DNA of 60,636 nucleotides, taken from NCBI GenBank assembly GCA_902565895.1, contig CACFGV010000010.1:1-60636 (forward strand), written 5' to 3'. Shown here piece by piece: positions 46,901-56,266 of this stretch (its first letter is position 1; every line of letters starts with the position of its first letter). A program made the translations under genes and the position numbers. The notes below the pieces were generated by a model. The model did no database searches and had not been told where the DNA came from. It saw only the letters and a program-made list of their open reading frames with translations. The stretch is from K189A clade bacterium. GTDB taxonomy: Bacteria > Pseudomonadota > Gammaproteobacteria > Pseudomonadales > Azotimanducaceae.

Positions 46901-47458
46901 CTAAGAGAGTTGTTGCCCGAGACTGTTTGTCGGGATCTTTACTTCATGCTCTTTATTCAAGAGCGTCACCAAAACTCTCGCTCTCTCCTTCCCATCTAAC
47001 GCAAGGAAAGTTGCTGTATGGCCATTGAAGCCTTGCTCCATAAGTTCGTACTTGCCTCCTGGCGTGAAATTTTGGTGAATCTCAAACTTCCCATGCAAAA
47101 CGTCTTCAGCTTCTTTGATCGATACCATAACTTGATTTGGCACCAATGCTGGCCGCGCTCCGCGTCGCAAAAATGCTATGCAGCCAATCGTGGAACGAAT
47201 AACTGAAAGGTCTTGATACTCCAGGTCTGCTTCAATAAACAGATAGCCGGGAAACATCGCCTTTGAGTTTGTTGTAACTCGACCCTGTTTTCGGTCTCGC
47301 TGCTGCGCCATCGGCAGATACACGGTAAATCCCTGCCGCGTTAAATTATCTCCAGCTATACTTTCCTGTTGAGTCTTGCACATCACGCACAACCAAGCTT
47401 TTCCCGATGGACAGTCTGCACTCTGCTCGTGATTTCTCTCGTTGTGTTGCGCTGACAT
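46901..47458 (-). CDS. rfaH: transcription antitermination factor RfaH/NusG paralogue
   Basis: From the ATG of MSAQHNERNHEQ the protein has 185 residues; the open frame extends 35 codons upstream into yjbH. KAWLCVMCKTQQESIAGDNL then FTVYLPMAQQRDR is the NusG N-terminal domain of the RfaH group, FPGYLFIEAD and IRSTIGCIAFLRRG follow, and a short KOW-like C-terminal region ends it. RfaH binds ops in paused RNA polymerase and prevents early termination in long polysaccharide operons. The ops-like site just downstream supports this role here. Confidence 0.87.
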   Translation of the reverse strand: MSAQHNERNHEQSADCPSGKAWLCVMCKTQQESIAGDNLTRQGFTVYLPMAQQRDRKQGRVTTNSKAMFPGYLFIEADLEYQDLSVIRSTIGCIAFLRRGARPALVPNQVMVSIKEAEDVLHGKFEIHQNFTPGGKYELMEQGFNGHTATFLALDGKERARVLVTLLNKEHEVKIPTNSLGQQLS

Positions 47459-47462
47459 ATCT

Positions 47463-49586
47463 CTAAGGAACCATTCGATGAGCATTCCTGGCGAGAGCGT
47501 CATAACGTACGTTGCGCCGCACGAACCACAATGACCCGCTAAAGTCCTCAAGACGACGACCACCGTCTCGCTCTAGCGGTCTGATGATGGCTGCATAGGA
47601 AGACTTCGAGTTTCCTGGAAAAATTCCATTAAATGGAATTTTGAAGTACAGGCCTTTATCGAAACTGCCTTCGCCAAAAAGGTCAGCCGGGAGGTCGGTT
47701 CGGGTAAAAAAACCGCCGATAGAAAATCCGTTATCAAAGGTACGGCGCGCTTCGAACGTCGCGCCTTTGTCTCTTGCCAAATACCGACCCGCATGGACCG
47801 CTATATCGACGTTATACCAGGGAGATGCGTAATATAAACTTACGAATCCCGTTACAGTCGAGTATTCCAGTAGCTCAAAGTTCTTTTCAAAACCGCGCTG
47901 TTGCAATCCATTCAACGTTGCGCCTATCGCCCACCTTCGAGCATGGGGCTCGTAGAGTATTTCTCCACCCATGCCGGCATACATGCCTTCCAAAATGCCC
48001 GCATAGGTCCGATAGTGAAATGATTTACTTAAGCTGTTCCTATACTCAAGGAAAAGCTGATCTATTCCTGATTCGCCCTCGGTTAAATAATAGTTCACAT
48101 CAGATCTAACTTTCTGTATCCGGGAATTTGAAACTCGATCTGTTGTGAAGTCGTTGTAGATATCCTGACCATATACACCCCATAAATTAAGGTGTGGAGC
48201 GATAGAAACCCGAGCAGACAGTTTGGCATAAAGTTGTTTCGCAAGCGGGGCATCCGGATCCATTAGCTGCATCCGGGTCGACAGATCGGCCCCAAAACTT
48301 ATGAAAGGATATCGATAATCAGTTTGGTTCGACGGCAATTCGATGTGAGAACTTGGCAGTATTTCTATTGCCTCTCTAGAATTCGGGTACGCTTTCCGAA
48401 GCGGTGCAGATTTACTGCGCTTTACAACCGTTTGAGGCTGTTGACGTCTATATCTTATGGTTGGCGCACGTTGATCTTGTTCTCGAAGCGCCACTTTTAC
48501 CGACTTTATTTTCCTGGAGAGATGCACTTCGGAAAGACTCAATGCTTTGTGCACTGCATCTGCCGTCAGGGCGTAGCCCGCGTTTTCAATCTCCAGAGTA
48601 ACTTCAGCCGTTTCACTATCAATGGCAGCTTTGTTTAGACGCAGGCCTGACCGTTCAGCGTCATATAGAAGCCTGTCGTACCAAGAACTTAAGTCGAGAT
48701 TCTCTGGTGCACCTGATAGAGATCGCGGTTCTGCTGAACTGTAGATCCCCCGGCTCCTTTTCTGTTTTGGTGTCGATTTTGTATCCAGCGTACTACTGAA
48801 TCGCAGCCCAAAAGAAGAGCCATGGAGCCAGGATGCAGCGATAGTCATGTTGCTCTGAGGCCGCCACTCCACTCCAAAATTCCACGGCGATGGTTTCTTA
48901 ATTGTTTTGAACCCAACTTCCCGGGCATAGTCGTCGCTATTGTATTCGGCAATAAGTTGCAGCGGCCATCGCCTCAAATGGTAACGGGCACCGCCGAACC
49001 AAGCTGCCGAGCCCCTAAAATAACTCTTGCTACGGGACTCACCTCCAAATTTACCCCCTGGTTCCCTGCGGCCTGGCCGAAGGTCAAATGCTTGATCTAC
49101 GATTCGCAGCGGATTCCTAAACGCATTTCTAGACGCAAGTCTTCCCCAGCCCATCCCAATACTTACATCAAATAAGCCCAATTCCTTTGAGGCGACCGCA
49201 TATTCCCCCTCCCAAACTCCTGTGCCCAAGATATCGCGAACACCAACCGCGACTTCCGGCATCCATACTCTTTCACGTATCAACCTAGCCTTGGCTTCAT
49301 AACTACGATCCCGGAGGCTGTCCGCGGAATAAGAATAATTCCGGGGATTAAAGATCGAGTAGCGAAAAGTTGCTTCAAGCCAAGGTGTTGCTTGATAAGA
49401 AATGTTGTATGTGTCGGCTACTTCTTCACGGCTGATGGTGGCTCTCAGCTCTCCATCAACTGCCATGCGGGCTGTGGGTACCTTGATCAGACCCAAGCTG
49501 CCGAAATCTGACGCCAAGCACGATTGGGAAAGGAACAGAAGCGCGCTGCCGCTAAACAAAATCGTGCGATGTAACGCTGGGCGCAT
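47463..49586 (-). CDS. YjbH-family exopolysaccharide outer-membrane protein
   Basis: A 707-residue exported protein with a signal peptide (LLFLSQSCLAS). The start of the mature part, DFGSLGLIKVPTARMAVDGE, and the later PWLEATFRYSIFNPRNY, GRYLARDKGATFEARRTFDNG and GIFPGNSKSSYAAIIRPLER are typical of the YjbH (DUF940) family. YjbH proteins are beta-barrel outer-membrane components of exopolysaccharide systems. E. coli YjbH is a lipoprotein; no proper lipobox is seen here. It is first in the minus-strand block, four bases before rfaH. Confidence 0.85.
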   Translation of the reverse strand: MRPALHRTILFSGSALLFLSQSCLASDFGSLGLIKVPTARMAVDGELRATISREEVADTYNISYQATPWLEATFRYSIFNPRNYSYSADSLRDRSYEAKARLIRERVWMPEVAVGVRDILGTGVWEGEYAVASKELGLFDVSIGMGWGRLASRNAFRNPLRIVDQAFDLRPGRREPGGKFGGESRSKSYFRGSAAWFGGARYHLRRWPLQLIAEYNSDDYAREVGFKTIKKPSPWNFGVEWRPQSNMTIAASWLHGSSFGLRFSSTLDTKSTPKQKRSRGIYSSAEPRSLSGAPENLDLSSWYDRLLYDAERSGLRLNKAAIDSETAEVTLEIENAGYALTADAVHKALSLSEVHLSRKIKSVKVALREQDQRAPTIRYRRQQPQTVVKRSKSAPLRKAYPNSREAIEILPSSHIELPSNQTDYRYPFISFGADLSTRMQLMDPDAPLAKQLYAKLSARVSIAPHLNLWGVYGQDIYNDFTTDRVSNSRIQKVRSDVNYYLTEGESGIDQLFLEYRNSLSKSFHYRTYAGILEGMYAGMGGEILYEPHARRWAIGATLNGLQQRGFEKNFELLEYSTVTGFVSLYYASPWYNVDIAVHAGRYLARDKGATFEARRTFDNGFSIGGFFTRTDLPADLFGEGSFDKGLYFKIPFNGIFPGNSKSSYAAIIRPLERDGGRRLEDFSGSLWFVRRNVRYDALARNAHRMVP

Positions 49587-49772
49587 GGATTATTCCTGAA
49601 TCATAAAAAAGAACGTTGGCAAGAACTACCTAGCTACATCGCCCAAACAGGGGGTTATTATGCATCGTGGCTTATGCATACCCAACAAGTTTCTTTTAGG
49701 GCATCTCTGCCATCGCACCCGGTTTTGAGCCACAATCGAAGATTAGTCACACTGTAGTACGAGGAGCCTCTT

Positions 49773-50657
49773 TTGATTTCGGATGTTGTTGATTACTTTC
49801 AGAGCCTTCAACAAAGCATTTGCGCCGAATTCGAGCGGGTAGATGGGCTGGCTGTATTTTCTGTAGAGGTCATTAAGCCACCTAACGGCGGCATGTCGCG
49901 CCCGCGTGTTCTTGCAGACGGCCAGCACATCGAGAAAGCCGCGGTCCAATTTACTCATTCGATTGGTGCCGCCCTGCCTCCCGCGGCAACCGAGCGGAAC
50001 CCGCATCTGGCTGGGCTACCGTTTCAGGCTACGGCTATTTCTCTAATCGTCCACCCTCAGAACCCTCATGTGCCTATTACCCACATGAACTTGCGCTTTT
50101 TCTTTGTCGAAGCGGAAGAACCGTTCTGGTACTTCGGCGGCGGATACGATTTAACGCCGTGCTATCCCGTAAAAGAGGATGCCATCGACTGGCATAAAAC
50201 CGCCAGAGATGCCGTAGGCGAACACTATCAGGCGTTCAAAGAAACTTGCGACGACTACTTCTACCTGCCTCACCGCAACGAAACCAGAGGCGTTGGCGGT
50301 ATTTTCTTCGACGACTGGAGCGAAGGTGGTTTTGAAGCGAGTTTCGACCTCGCGAAAGCCGTGGGCGATTCTTTTTTACCTGCTTACGTGCCCATCTTCC
50401 AACGACGCAAGGAACAAGCATTTACCGAAGCCCAGCGAGACTTCCAACTTTATCGCAGGGGACGCTATGCGGAATTTAATCTGGCCATTGATCGCGGTAC
50501 CAAATATGGCTTACAAAGCGGCCGCAGGGTCGAATCCGTCCTGGCTTCGCTGCCGCCCTTGGTGAAATGGATCTATAACTATAAAGCCGAGCCCGGCAGT
50601 CCTGAGGCCGAGTTACCAGACTATTATCTAAAACCCCAAAACTGGCTCACCGAATAG
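49773..50657 (+). CDS. hemF: oxygen-dependent coproporphyrinogen III oxidase
   Basis: A 294-residue haem-pathway enzyme that converts coproporphyrinogen III to protoporphyrinogen IX using oxygen. Motifs include ATAISLIVHPQNPHVPITHM, WYFGGGYDLTPCYP, CDDYFYLPHRNETRGVGGIF, FQLYRRGRYAEFNL and GLQSGRRVESVLASLPP. The TTG start (LISDVVDYF) is preceded by GAGGAG. It lies just outside the polysaccharide locus. Length matches the family (about 300). Confidence 0.95.
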   Translation: MISDVVDYFQSLQQSICAEFERVDGLAVFSVEVIKPPNGGMSRPRVLADGQHIEKAAVQFTHSIGAALPPAATERNPHLAGLPFQATAISLIVHPQNPHVPITHMNLRFFFVEAEEPFWYFGGGYDLTPCYPVKEDAIDWHKTARDAVGEHYQAFKETCDDYFYLPHRNETRGVGGIFFDDWSEGGFEASFDLAKAVGDSFLPAYVPIFQRRKEQAFTEAQRDFQLYRRGRYAEFNLAIDRGTKYGLQSGRRVESVLASLPPLVKWIYNYKAEPGSPEAELPDYYLKPQNWLTE

Positions 50658-50660
50658 GAT

Positions 50661-50978
50661 CTATTCCACGAGCGTCAACTTATCGACTGTGGATTTTACA
50701 CCGCGAACTTCCGTGCTGAGGCGCAGCGCTTTTTCTCGAGCGTAGTCAGAGGGCACTCGCCCACTTAAGGTCACAACACCACGGTTGACCTTAACACCAA
50801 TTTGCGTGCCTTTGACCTCTGGATCATCTAACAGCTTCAATTTTACAGCGATTTTGATCTGGGCATCGTCCGTCACTTCGCCAGGCGTTCTCTTTGAACC
50901 GTCGACATAGGATTGACATCCCGCAAGTAGCATCATGAACAGGGTCAAAAGGCTTAATAAGGTCAGTTTTCTTCGCAT
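50661..50978 (-). CDS. BON-domain lipoprotein
   Basis: A 105-residue lipoprotein. The signal peptide ends in LLAGC, a good lipobox, then one BON domain follows (DAQIKIAVKLKLLDDPEV, GVVTLSGRV, VRGVKSTVDKL). BON proteins bind phospholipids and help outer-membrane stability, like OsmY and DolP. The ATG at 50978 follows AGGAGAG; a GTG one codon earlier is open. It is convergent with hemF, with three bases between the ends. Confidence 0.85.
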   Translation of the reverse strand: MRRKLTLLSLLTLFMMLLAGCQSYVDGSKRTPGEVTDDAQIKIAVKLKLLDDPEVKGTQIGVKVNRGVVTLSGRVPSDYAREKALRLSTEVRGVKSTVDKLTLVE

Positions 50979-51092
50979 CACAGGCTCTCCTAGCAGGCGA
51001 TTAAAATCATACTAAATTCCCCTCAGTGTCGCTGGCACCTTTAGCCAGCATGTCATAACATTGCCTCTTGCTTGAGGAAGCTAGAGGGAACA

Positions 51093-51506
51093 ATGCGCAG
51101 AGCTTTTGGCAGAGGTAGAGACGAAGACAGCGGCGAAGGACCAAACCTGACCCCTATGCTGGACGTCGTATTCATCATGTTGATCTTCTTCATCGTCACC
51201 GCGACTTTCGTTAAAGAGGTGGGTTTGGATGTGAACCAACCTGACGAAGACAAGCCCAAGACAGTTGATCCTGATAAAAAGAGCATCGTTGTTAAGATCT
51301 CTAACCGCGACCGCATCATTATCGCTAAACGGGATGTCGACCGACGTTCAGTTCGCGCCAACATAGAGCGGCTGCATGCAGAAAACCCAGAAGCGCCGGT
51401 TATCATTCAAGCACACCCAGAATCAACAACAGATGTGATGATTCACATTATGGACTCGGCAAGACAGGCTGGTGTTTACAACGTCTCTCTTGCTGCGCCG
51501 CCTTAA
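51093..51506 (+). CDS. exbD: biopolymer transport protein ExbD
   Basis: From the ATG of MRRAFGRGRDEDSGEG the protein has 137 residues. An AGAGGGA lies just before this ATG; the open frame goes seven codons further to a TTG. It has the ExbD pattern LTPMLDVVFIMLIFFIVTATF, including the functional membrane Asp, and a periplasmic domain. It works with ExbB and TonB to use proton motive force. No exbB or tonB is adjacent, so it is a solitary gene here. Confidence 0.9.
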   Translation: MRRAFGRGRDEDSGEGPNLTPMLDVVFIMLIFFIVTATFVKEVGLDVNQPDEDKPKTVDPDKKSIVVKISNRDRIIIAKRDVDRRSVRANIERLHAENPEAPVIIQAHPESTTDVMIHIMDSARQAGVYNVSLAAPP

Positions 51507-51528
51507 AACAGTACATCCATTTATCAAG

Positions 51529-51552
51529 AAGGCCGGTTCTCCGGCCTTTTTA
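51529..51552 (+). terminator. Rho-independent terminator after exbD
   Basis: AAGGCCGG, loop TTCT, CCGGCCTT then TTTA: an 8-bp GC-rich stem with a four-base loop and a T run. It lies about 20 bases after the exbD stop and before ltaE. Confidence 0.8.
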
Positions 51553-51570
51553 TTGCTTGCGGGAATCTAA

Positions 51571-52557
51571 ATGACCGACCTACGTAGCGACACTGTGACT
51601 CAACCAACCGAAGCAATGCGAGAAGCAATGCTTACGGCAAAGCTCGGTGATGACGTCTACGGAGAAGACCCTACGGTCAACGAACTCGAGGCCTTAGCCG
51701 CGTCGACGCTGGGCAAGGAAGCCGGCCTATTTGCCCCGTCTGGCACTCAATCTAATCTGCTGGCTTTGCTGACTCATTGTGGGCGTGGTGATGAATACCT
51801 GGTAGGAAACAATGCCCACACCTATCGCTATGAAGGTGGCGGCGCTGCAGTTTTAGGCGGAATTCAACCACAACCGATTACTATGAATCTCTCAGGTGAA
51901 TTAGATTTAGAAGAACTATGCGCGTCAATCAAGCCTGATGACTTCCATTTCGCGCGCAGTCGTCTGCTCTGCCTGGAAAACACTCACGGTGGCAGTGTTC
52001 TGTCAGCGCACTTCTGCAATCAGGTTCGTGACTTGTGCAACAAGTTTGACCTTTCGCTGCATCTCGACGGGGCGCGTTTGTTTAATGCTGCTGTTGCTCA
52101 AAAAAAGCATCCCAAGGTACTCGCAGAGGCGTTTGATACCGTATCAATTTGCTTATCAAAAGGACTTGGGGCCCCCGTGGGTTCAGTGCTCATTGGACCG
52201 CGGGAATTTATCAATCAGGCTCGCCGTTGGCGCAAAGTCGTCGGCGGCGGCATGCGCCAAGCCGGGATGTTGGCTGGCGCCGGCATCTATGCACTGCAAA
52301 ATCATGTCGAGCGCCTATCGGTAGATCACAAAAATGCACAAACGGTCTGTGCTGTTTTAGAACGCAAATTCGGAACAGACTCAGCACGTTGCGCCACCAA
52401 CATGATTCATCTGGATCTATCAGAGAAAATATACGCCTCCCTTTCTAAGACAATGTCTGCGTTGGGAGTAAAGGTTGGAAGACCGCGCTGGGTTTTCCAC
52501 TTAGATGTTTCTAGTCTCGACGTCGAGCGGATTTGCGGCGCAATCGATTCTTTTTAG
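51571..52557 (+). CDS. ltaE: low-specificity L-threonine aldolase
   Basis: A 328-residue PLP enzyme that cleaves L-threonine or L-allo-threonine to glycine and acetaldehyde. It starts MTDLRSDTVTQPTEAMREAM, the standard N-terminus, with DDVYGEDPTVNELE following. The PLP lysine is in SICLSKGLGAPVGSVL near residue 196, with LHLDGARLFNAAV before it. Length and motifs fit the family. It is convergent with the nucleoside transporter gene. Confidence 0.92.
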   Translation: MTDLRSDTVTQPTEAMREAMLTAKLGDDVYGEDPTVNELEALAASTLGKEAGLFAPSGTQSNLLALLTHCGRGDEYLVGNNAHTYRYEGGGAAVLGGIQPQPITMNLSGELDLEELCASIKPDDFHFARSRLLCLENTHGGSVLSAHFCNQVRDLCNKFDLSLHLDGARLFNAAVAQKKHPKVLAEAFDTVSICLSKGLGAPVGSVLIGPREFINQARRWRKVVGGGMRQAGMLAGAGIYALQNHVERLSVDHKNAQTVCAVLERKFGTDSARCATNMIHLDLSEKIYASLSKTMSALGVKVGRPRWVFHLDVSSLDVERICGAIDSF

Positions 52558-52565
52558 CCGACCAC

Positions 52566-53801
52566 TCAGAACTGGCTGACTAGACCCACCAAAGCAGCCG
52601 TGATCAGAGTAACTAAGGTGCCACTGACAATTGATCGCGGCGCAATCCTCAACACTTCATCTCTGCGTTCTGGCACCAAGACGGCAAGCCCACCTAACAA
52701 GATCCCCAAACTGCCAAAATTAGCAAAGCCACACAGGGCATAGACTAAAATTTGGCGGCTTGCAGGAGAGAAAAGTTCTGCCTGCTCAGCGAGTTGAATG
52801 TAGGCAATCAGTTCATTCAATGCCAGTTTGGTGCCCAGCAGTGTCCCTGCTCCAGCTGCCTCAGACCACGGCACACCGATCAACCATGCGACGGGCGCGA
52901 ACAACCAACCCAGTCCTCTTTCCAATGACATCGGTTCTGCAAAAACGGTAATCACGGACAGCAGCCCGTTGATCAACGCCACTAGACTGACCAAAACAAG
53001 CAACATCGCGCCAACATTTACCGCCAGCATAAGGCCATCTCGCGTGCCCCTGGTCAGAGCATCAATGCTAGAGATGTAACCCATTTCAATTTGTACATCG
53101 TCCGCTAATGGCTCGCTGCGCTCTGGAACCATCAACCGCGCAATGTATATTGCGCCCACAATATTAATCAGCGAAGCACTGATAAGATGCCCGACTATTC
53201 CTGGAATGACGCTTTGGAGAACGCTGGCATAGAGAACCAGTACCGACCCCGCCACAGTCGACATACCTAGGGTCATCACCGTGAAAAGCTCGCTACGTGA
53301 TAAGTGGGCTAGATACGCGCGAATCACCAGTGGCGTTTCAACCATGCCTAGAAACAAACTTCCAGCGCCCGATGTGCCAACGGCGCCACGTACCCCCATG
53401 GTTTTTCTGAGCAGCCAACCGATGCCTCGCACCACGTTGGGCAAGATCCGCCAATGCCACAACAACGCAACGATTACGCTGAATACAATCACCTGTGGCA
53501 ACACTCGAAAGGCGAATAGGTATGGTGCGTCGAGTCCTGAGTGTTCATAGGGCGAAGCGCCACCACCCAAATAACCGAAAAGAAATTCGGTACCAGCAGT
53601 AGTTGCTGCTTCGATCGCTGCTACAAACTGATTGATACCAAGAAGCGCATCTGAGACGTAGGAAATTTTAAGGAGCACGACAGCCAATACGGCTTGCAAC
53701 ACTAAACCCACAGCGACAAACCGCCACTCGACGCCTTGTCTACGCTCGCTTAAAGAATACGCAAGCAGCAAAAATATCAACACGCCTAAAATGCCTTGCA
53801 T
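52566..53801 (-). CDS. concentrative nucleoside transporter (NupC/CNT family)
   Basis: A protein of 411 residues from the ATG of MQGILGVLIFLLLAYSLSE. It has multiple membrane segments and the CNT pattern: GYLGGG, FRVLPQVIVFSVIVALLWHW, FLGMVETPLVIRAYL, SRSELFTVMTLGMSTVAGSV and CGFANFGSLGILLGGL. It imports nucleosides with H+ or Na+. The ATG follows GGAG and lies one base past the stop of the upstream gene; a TTG five codons earlier is open. Confidence 0.88.
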   Translation of the reverse strand: MQGILGVLIFLLLAYSLSERRQGVEWRFVAVGLVLQAVLAVVLLKISYVSDALLGINQFVAAIEAATTAGTEFLFGYLGGGASPYEHSGLDAPYLFAFRVLPQVIVFSVIVALLWHWRILPNVVRGIGWLLRKTMGVRGAVGTSGAGSLFLGMVETPLVIRAYLAHLSRSELFTVMTLGMSTVAGSVLVLYASVLQSVIPGIVGHLISASLINIVGAIYIARLMVPERSEPLADDVQIEMGYISSIDALTRGTRDGLMLAVNVGAMLLVLVSLVALINGLLSVITVFAEPMSLERGLGWLFAPVAWLIGVPWSEAAGAGTLLGTKLALNELIAYIQLAEQAELFSPASRQILVYALCGFANFGSLGILLGGLAVLVPERRDEVLRIAPRSIVSGTLVTLITAALVGLVSQF

Positions 53802-53802
53802 G

Positions 53803-54465
53803 CTACTCCAGAACAAAAATCGTCAATATATGGTCGAATGCACGGTGCCAGTAGCCGATTCCTGAGTCCAGTAACTTATTGGGGCCATGCTTGCCTAAGT
53901 AGATAATCCGAAATTGCTGGCGTGATAGATCCAGATGAATTTCCGCTTCGTGAAAACCGATGAATTTTCGCCCGCGAGGGAAAATTGCTTTATAACCTGC
54001 CTCTTTCGCCGAAAACATAACATCCGCACAAAAGCTAGGAGCTCGGCTAAGCCATGTTTGTTCGTTTTCGGTAAACACCGAAGGCCATATTTTTTCAGTC
54101 ACCCTGTTTGCACTTTCTATGTCCACGCCAATGCCCGCTAGTGATTTGCTCACCACAGCAACCGCAACGCTGCTGCTATGGCTGATGCTACCAACACAAC
54201 CGCTAGGCCAAATCGGTTCCTTACCAGCACGACCGACCGGAAATCGCGCGAGCGCTATAGCGTCTTGCGCAGCTCGAACACAACGACGACCGCTAGAAAA
54301 ACTCAATTTTCGCATCGCGCCCATAGCAGCATGCTCAGTCACCTCCTCATCGATCAAGTAACTTTCGTAATTCGCGACATCGCTCAGTGCTAGTGCGGTT
54401 CCCAAAAGTTCAGGCACATCGCCTACTAGAGGTTCTAGGGTTGGCCGCAGAGATAGCCACTGCAT
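53803..54465 (-). CDS. 4'-phosphopantetheinyl transferase (EntD/Sfp-like)
   Basis: From the ATG of MQWLSLRPTLEPLVG the protein has 220 residues. GIGVDIESANRV and MFSAKEAGYKAIFPR are the two conserved metal and CoA motifs; CVGSISHSS matches the EntD-like N-terminal motif. It transfers phosphopantetheine from CoA to carrier proteins. No carrier-protein gene or NRPS/PKS is in the window, so the target is unknown. A GTG seven codons earlier is open. Confidence 0.82.
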   Translation of the reverse strand: MQWLSLRPTLEPLVGDVPELLGTALALSDVANYESYLIDEEVTEHAAMGAMRKLSFSSGRRCVRAAQDAIALARFPVGRAGKEPIWPSGCVGSISHSSSVAVAVVSKSLAGIGVDIESANRVTEKIWPSVFTENEQTWLSRAPSFCADVMFSAKEAGYKAIFPRGRKFIGFHEAEIHLDLSRQQFRIIYLGKHGPNKLLDSGIGYWHRAFDHILTIFVLE

Positions 54466-54574
54466 AACAAATTCCGTGGGTCCCACTCAGAAATAATGCC
54501 TAAGACTAACTTAGAAAATGCCTAAGCGCTGGGCTAGACTCCACGCCCGGAGCTATCACTCAACAGGACACTTT

Positions 54575-55198
54575 GTGGCCAATGTCATTCTTTTAAACGG
54601 ATGTTCCAGCGCGGGTAAAACAACGCTTGCGTTGAAACTGCAGCAGCTACTGTCAGAGCCCTACCAACACGTTGCATTAGATCAGTTCCGGGATGGCATG
54701 CCCGGTCAGGTTAGAGGCTTTAATTCTCCTGCGGGCGACTCAGGAGCTCGAGGACTCAATGTAGTGCCTGAGTTTCGTGATGGAGACTGGGTAACTAAAA
54801 TTGAATTCGGTGACTACGGCGAGAAAGTTTTAGCAAGCATGCGCCGCACCATTGCCTCTCTATGTGACTCTGGATGCTCAGTAATCGTTGACGATCTTTT
54901 GTTTAAGCGATCTTACCTTGATGACTACATTGACGTCCTTGACGGCACCGACACCTGGTTTGTAGGCGTACGATGTAACTTGGAAGTCGTGCATGCCCGA
55001 GAGGCAAAGCGCCCGGGGCGGTTTCCCGGAACCGCCACATCCCACTTCGAACAGGTGCATCAGCACGGCGTTCCCTATGACTTAGAAGTGGACACCAGTC
55101 ACCAACACCCAAAAGATGTTGCCGAACAAATTGTTGCGCGACTAGCTACTCCGCCTGAAGCCTTTGCTCGGGAACGGCGAATGCGAAGTCAATTCTGA
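54575..55198 (+). CDS. chloramphenicol phosphotransferase-like P-loop kinase
   Basis: From the GTG of VANVILLNGCSSAGKTT the protein has 207 residues, and the P-loop GCSSAGKTT is at residues 9-17. An AGGA lies before this GTG. The frame extends 19 codons to an ATG at 54518 with no ribosome binding site. CPT-family features are present (LNGxSSAGKTTLA, VIVDDLLF, VGVRCNLEVVHAREAKRPGR). The native substrate is unknown, and CPT-like proteins often do not act on chloramphenicol. The 3' end overlaps the convergent gene by 53 bases. Confidence 0.75.
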   Translation: MANVILLNGCSSAGKTTLALKLQQLLSEPYQHVALDQFRDGMPGQVRGFNSPAGDSGARGLNVVPEFRDGDWVTKIEFGDYGEKVLASMRRTIASLCDSGCSVIVDDLLFKRSYLDDYIDVLDGTDTWFVGVRCNLEVVHAREAKRPGRFPGTATSHFEQVHQHGVPYDLEVDTSHQHPKDVAEQIVARLATPPEAFARERRMRSQF

Positions 55199-56174
55199 AT
55201 AAATCAGCTACCTCGGTGCCATTTTTTCGTTCACGAGAAACGTAGGCAATTGTTTCGGAATTGCTAACAAATGCGATGCCCTCCCGCTGACCCGCGAACG
55301 GTAGAGGGATTCTTGCGGGCTCCTTTGCAACATCTCGTACGTCGTATAGGTATGCATCTCGATAGGTGGTCACTAATAACTTATTTCCGCGTAAACTCAT
55401 TCCCGTCGGCATACCTTGGTAGGGCGCGGCCTTGCCGTATAATTTTTCGTGTTCGGGAACATTTCGTGGAAGCGGATACAGATTAGCCAATTTTTGCGCG
55501 ATCACCTGCTCACCTATTCCATCCATTAACGGCACACTATAAAGCTCGTTAGGAAATGTACGCTTACTTACTAGCAGTACCCGTTGCCGGTCTGCATCCA
55601 CTGCTACTGCTTCGCAATCTCTTGGTCCGTCGGGATAAGAGAATTCAACACGCCACTCCACAGGTAAAGGTTTCGTTTGCTCGCTATTCAGCTGAGGCTC
55701 CTTAACAACCACAAAAGAAACCGTTTCACGCCCAGCACGATTGTCACCGACATCAGCGATGAGTAAGTATTTTTTGTCCTCCAAAACAAAAGAGTCCATA
55801 GCCTCCCAATCCGTTGGGATTCCGGTATCCACCTGCCAGCGCCCAAGGGCTTCACCCGTTGTGCTCATTGCAAACACATTGGGTCCATCGCCGCTGTCGT
55901 TAATCGACCACAATAAGTTTTGTCGATAATTACTCGCAGCGAGTCCACTGGACTCGTTCAGACCCAGGTCCTGAATATCCCCAGACCAACGAACTTGCGA
56001 CCAGGCGACTTCGGTAGGTTCTAAAGTGTGTCGGTCGGTTGGCAGATCATACGCGCCCACTAGCCAAAGTGAACGGAATGTAAATTCATCCGAGCGCCAT
56101 CCCATTATTAATATTGATAAGCCAAGAATCGAGAAAGCCCCGACGATAGCTACCCACAAACGGCGACCCTTCAT
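55146..56174 (-). CDS. membrane-anchored beta-propeller-like protein of unknown function
   Basis: From the ATG of MKGRRLWVAIVGAF the protein has 342 residues. A signal anchor (VAIVGAFSILGLSILIMGW) is followed by an extracytoplasmic domain with repeats like ESSGLAASNYRQNLLWSIND, WEAMDSFVLEDKKYLLIAD, RDCEAVAVDADRQRVLLVSK and REGIAFVSNSETIAYVSRE. That pattern suggests a six-bladed propeller of the SdiA-regulated or YncE type. The open frame runs 33 codons upstream, overlapping the sirtuin gene. I do not recognise a specific function. Confidence 0.6.
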   Translation of the reverse strand: MKGRRLWVAIVGAFSILGLSILIMGWRSDEFTFRSLWLVGAYDLPTDRHTLEPTEVAWSQVRWSGDIQDLGLNESSGLAASNYRQNLLWSINDSGDGPNVFAMSTTGEALGRWQVDTGIPTDWEAMDSFVLEDKKYLLIADVGDNRAGRETVSFVVVKEPQLNSEQTKPLPVEWRVEFSYPDGPRDCEAVAVDADRQRVLLVSKRTFPNELYSVPLMDGIGEQVIAQKLANLYPLPRNVPEHEKLYGKAAPYQGMPTGMSLRGNKLLVTTYRDAYLYDVRDVAKEPARIPLPFAGQREGIAFVSNSETIAYVSRERKNGTEVADLFRIDFAFAVPEQRLQAE

Positions 56175-56266
56175 AACCACAAAACCCTTTAGTTTTGGTT
56201 CGCCAGTGTACTCGCTGAGAGCCAATAACATCATTACCATATCAACAAATGCTGCCGGAGCCGGAC

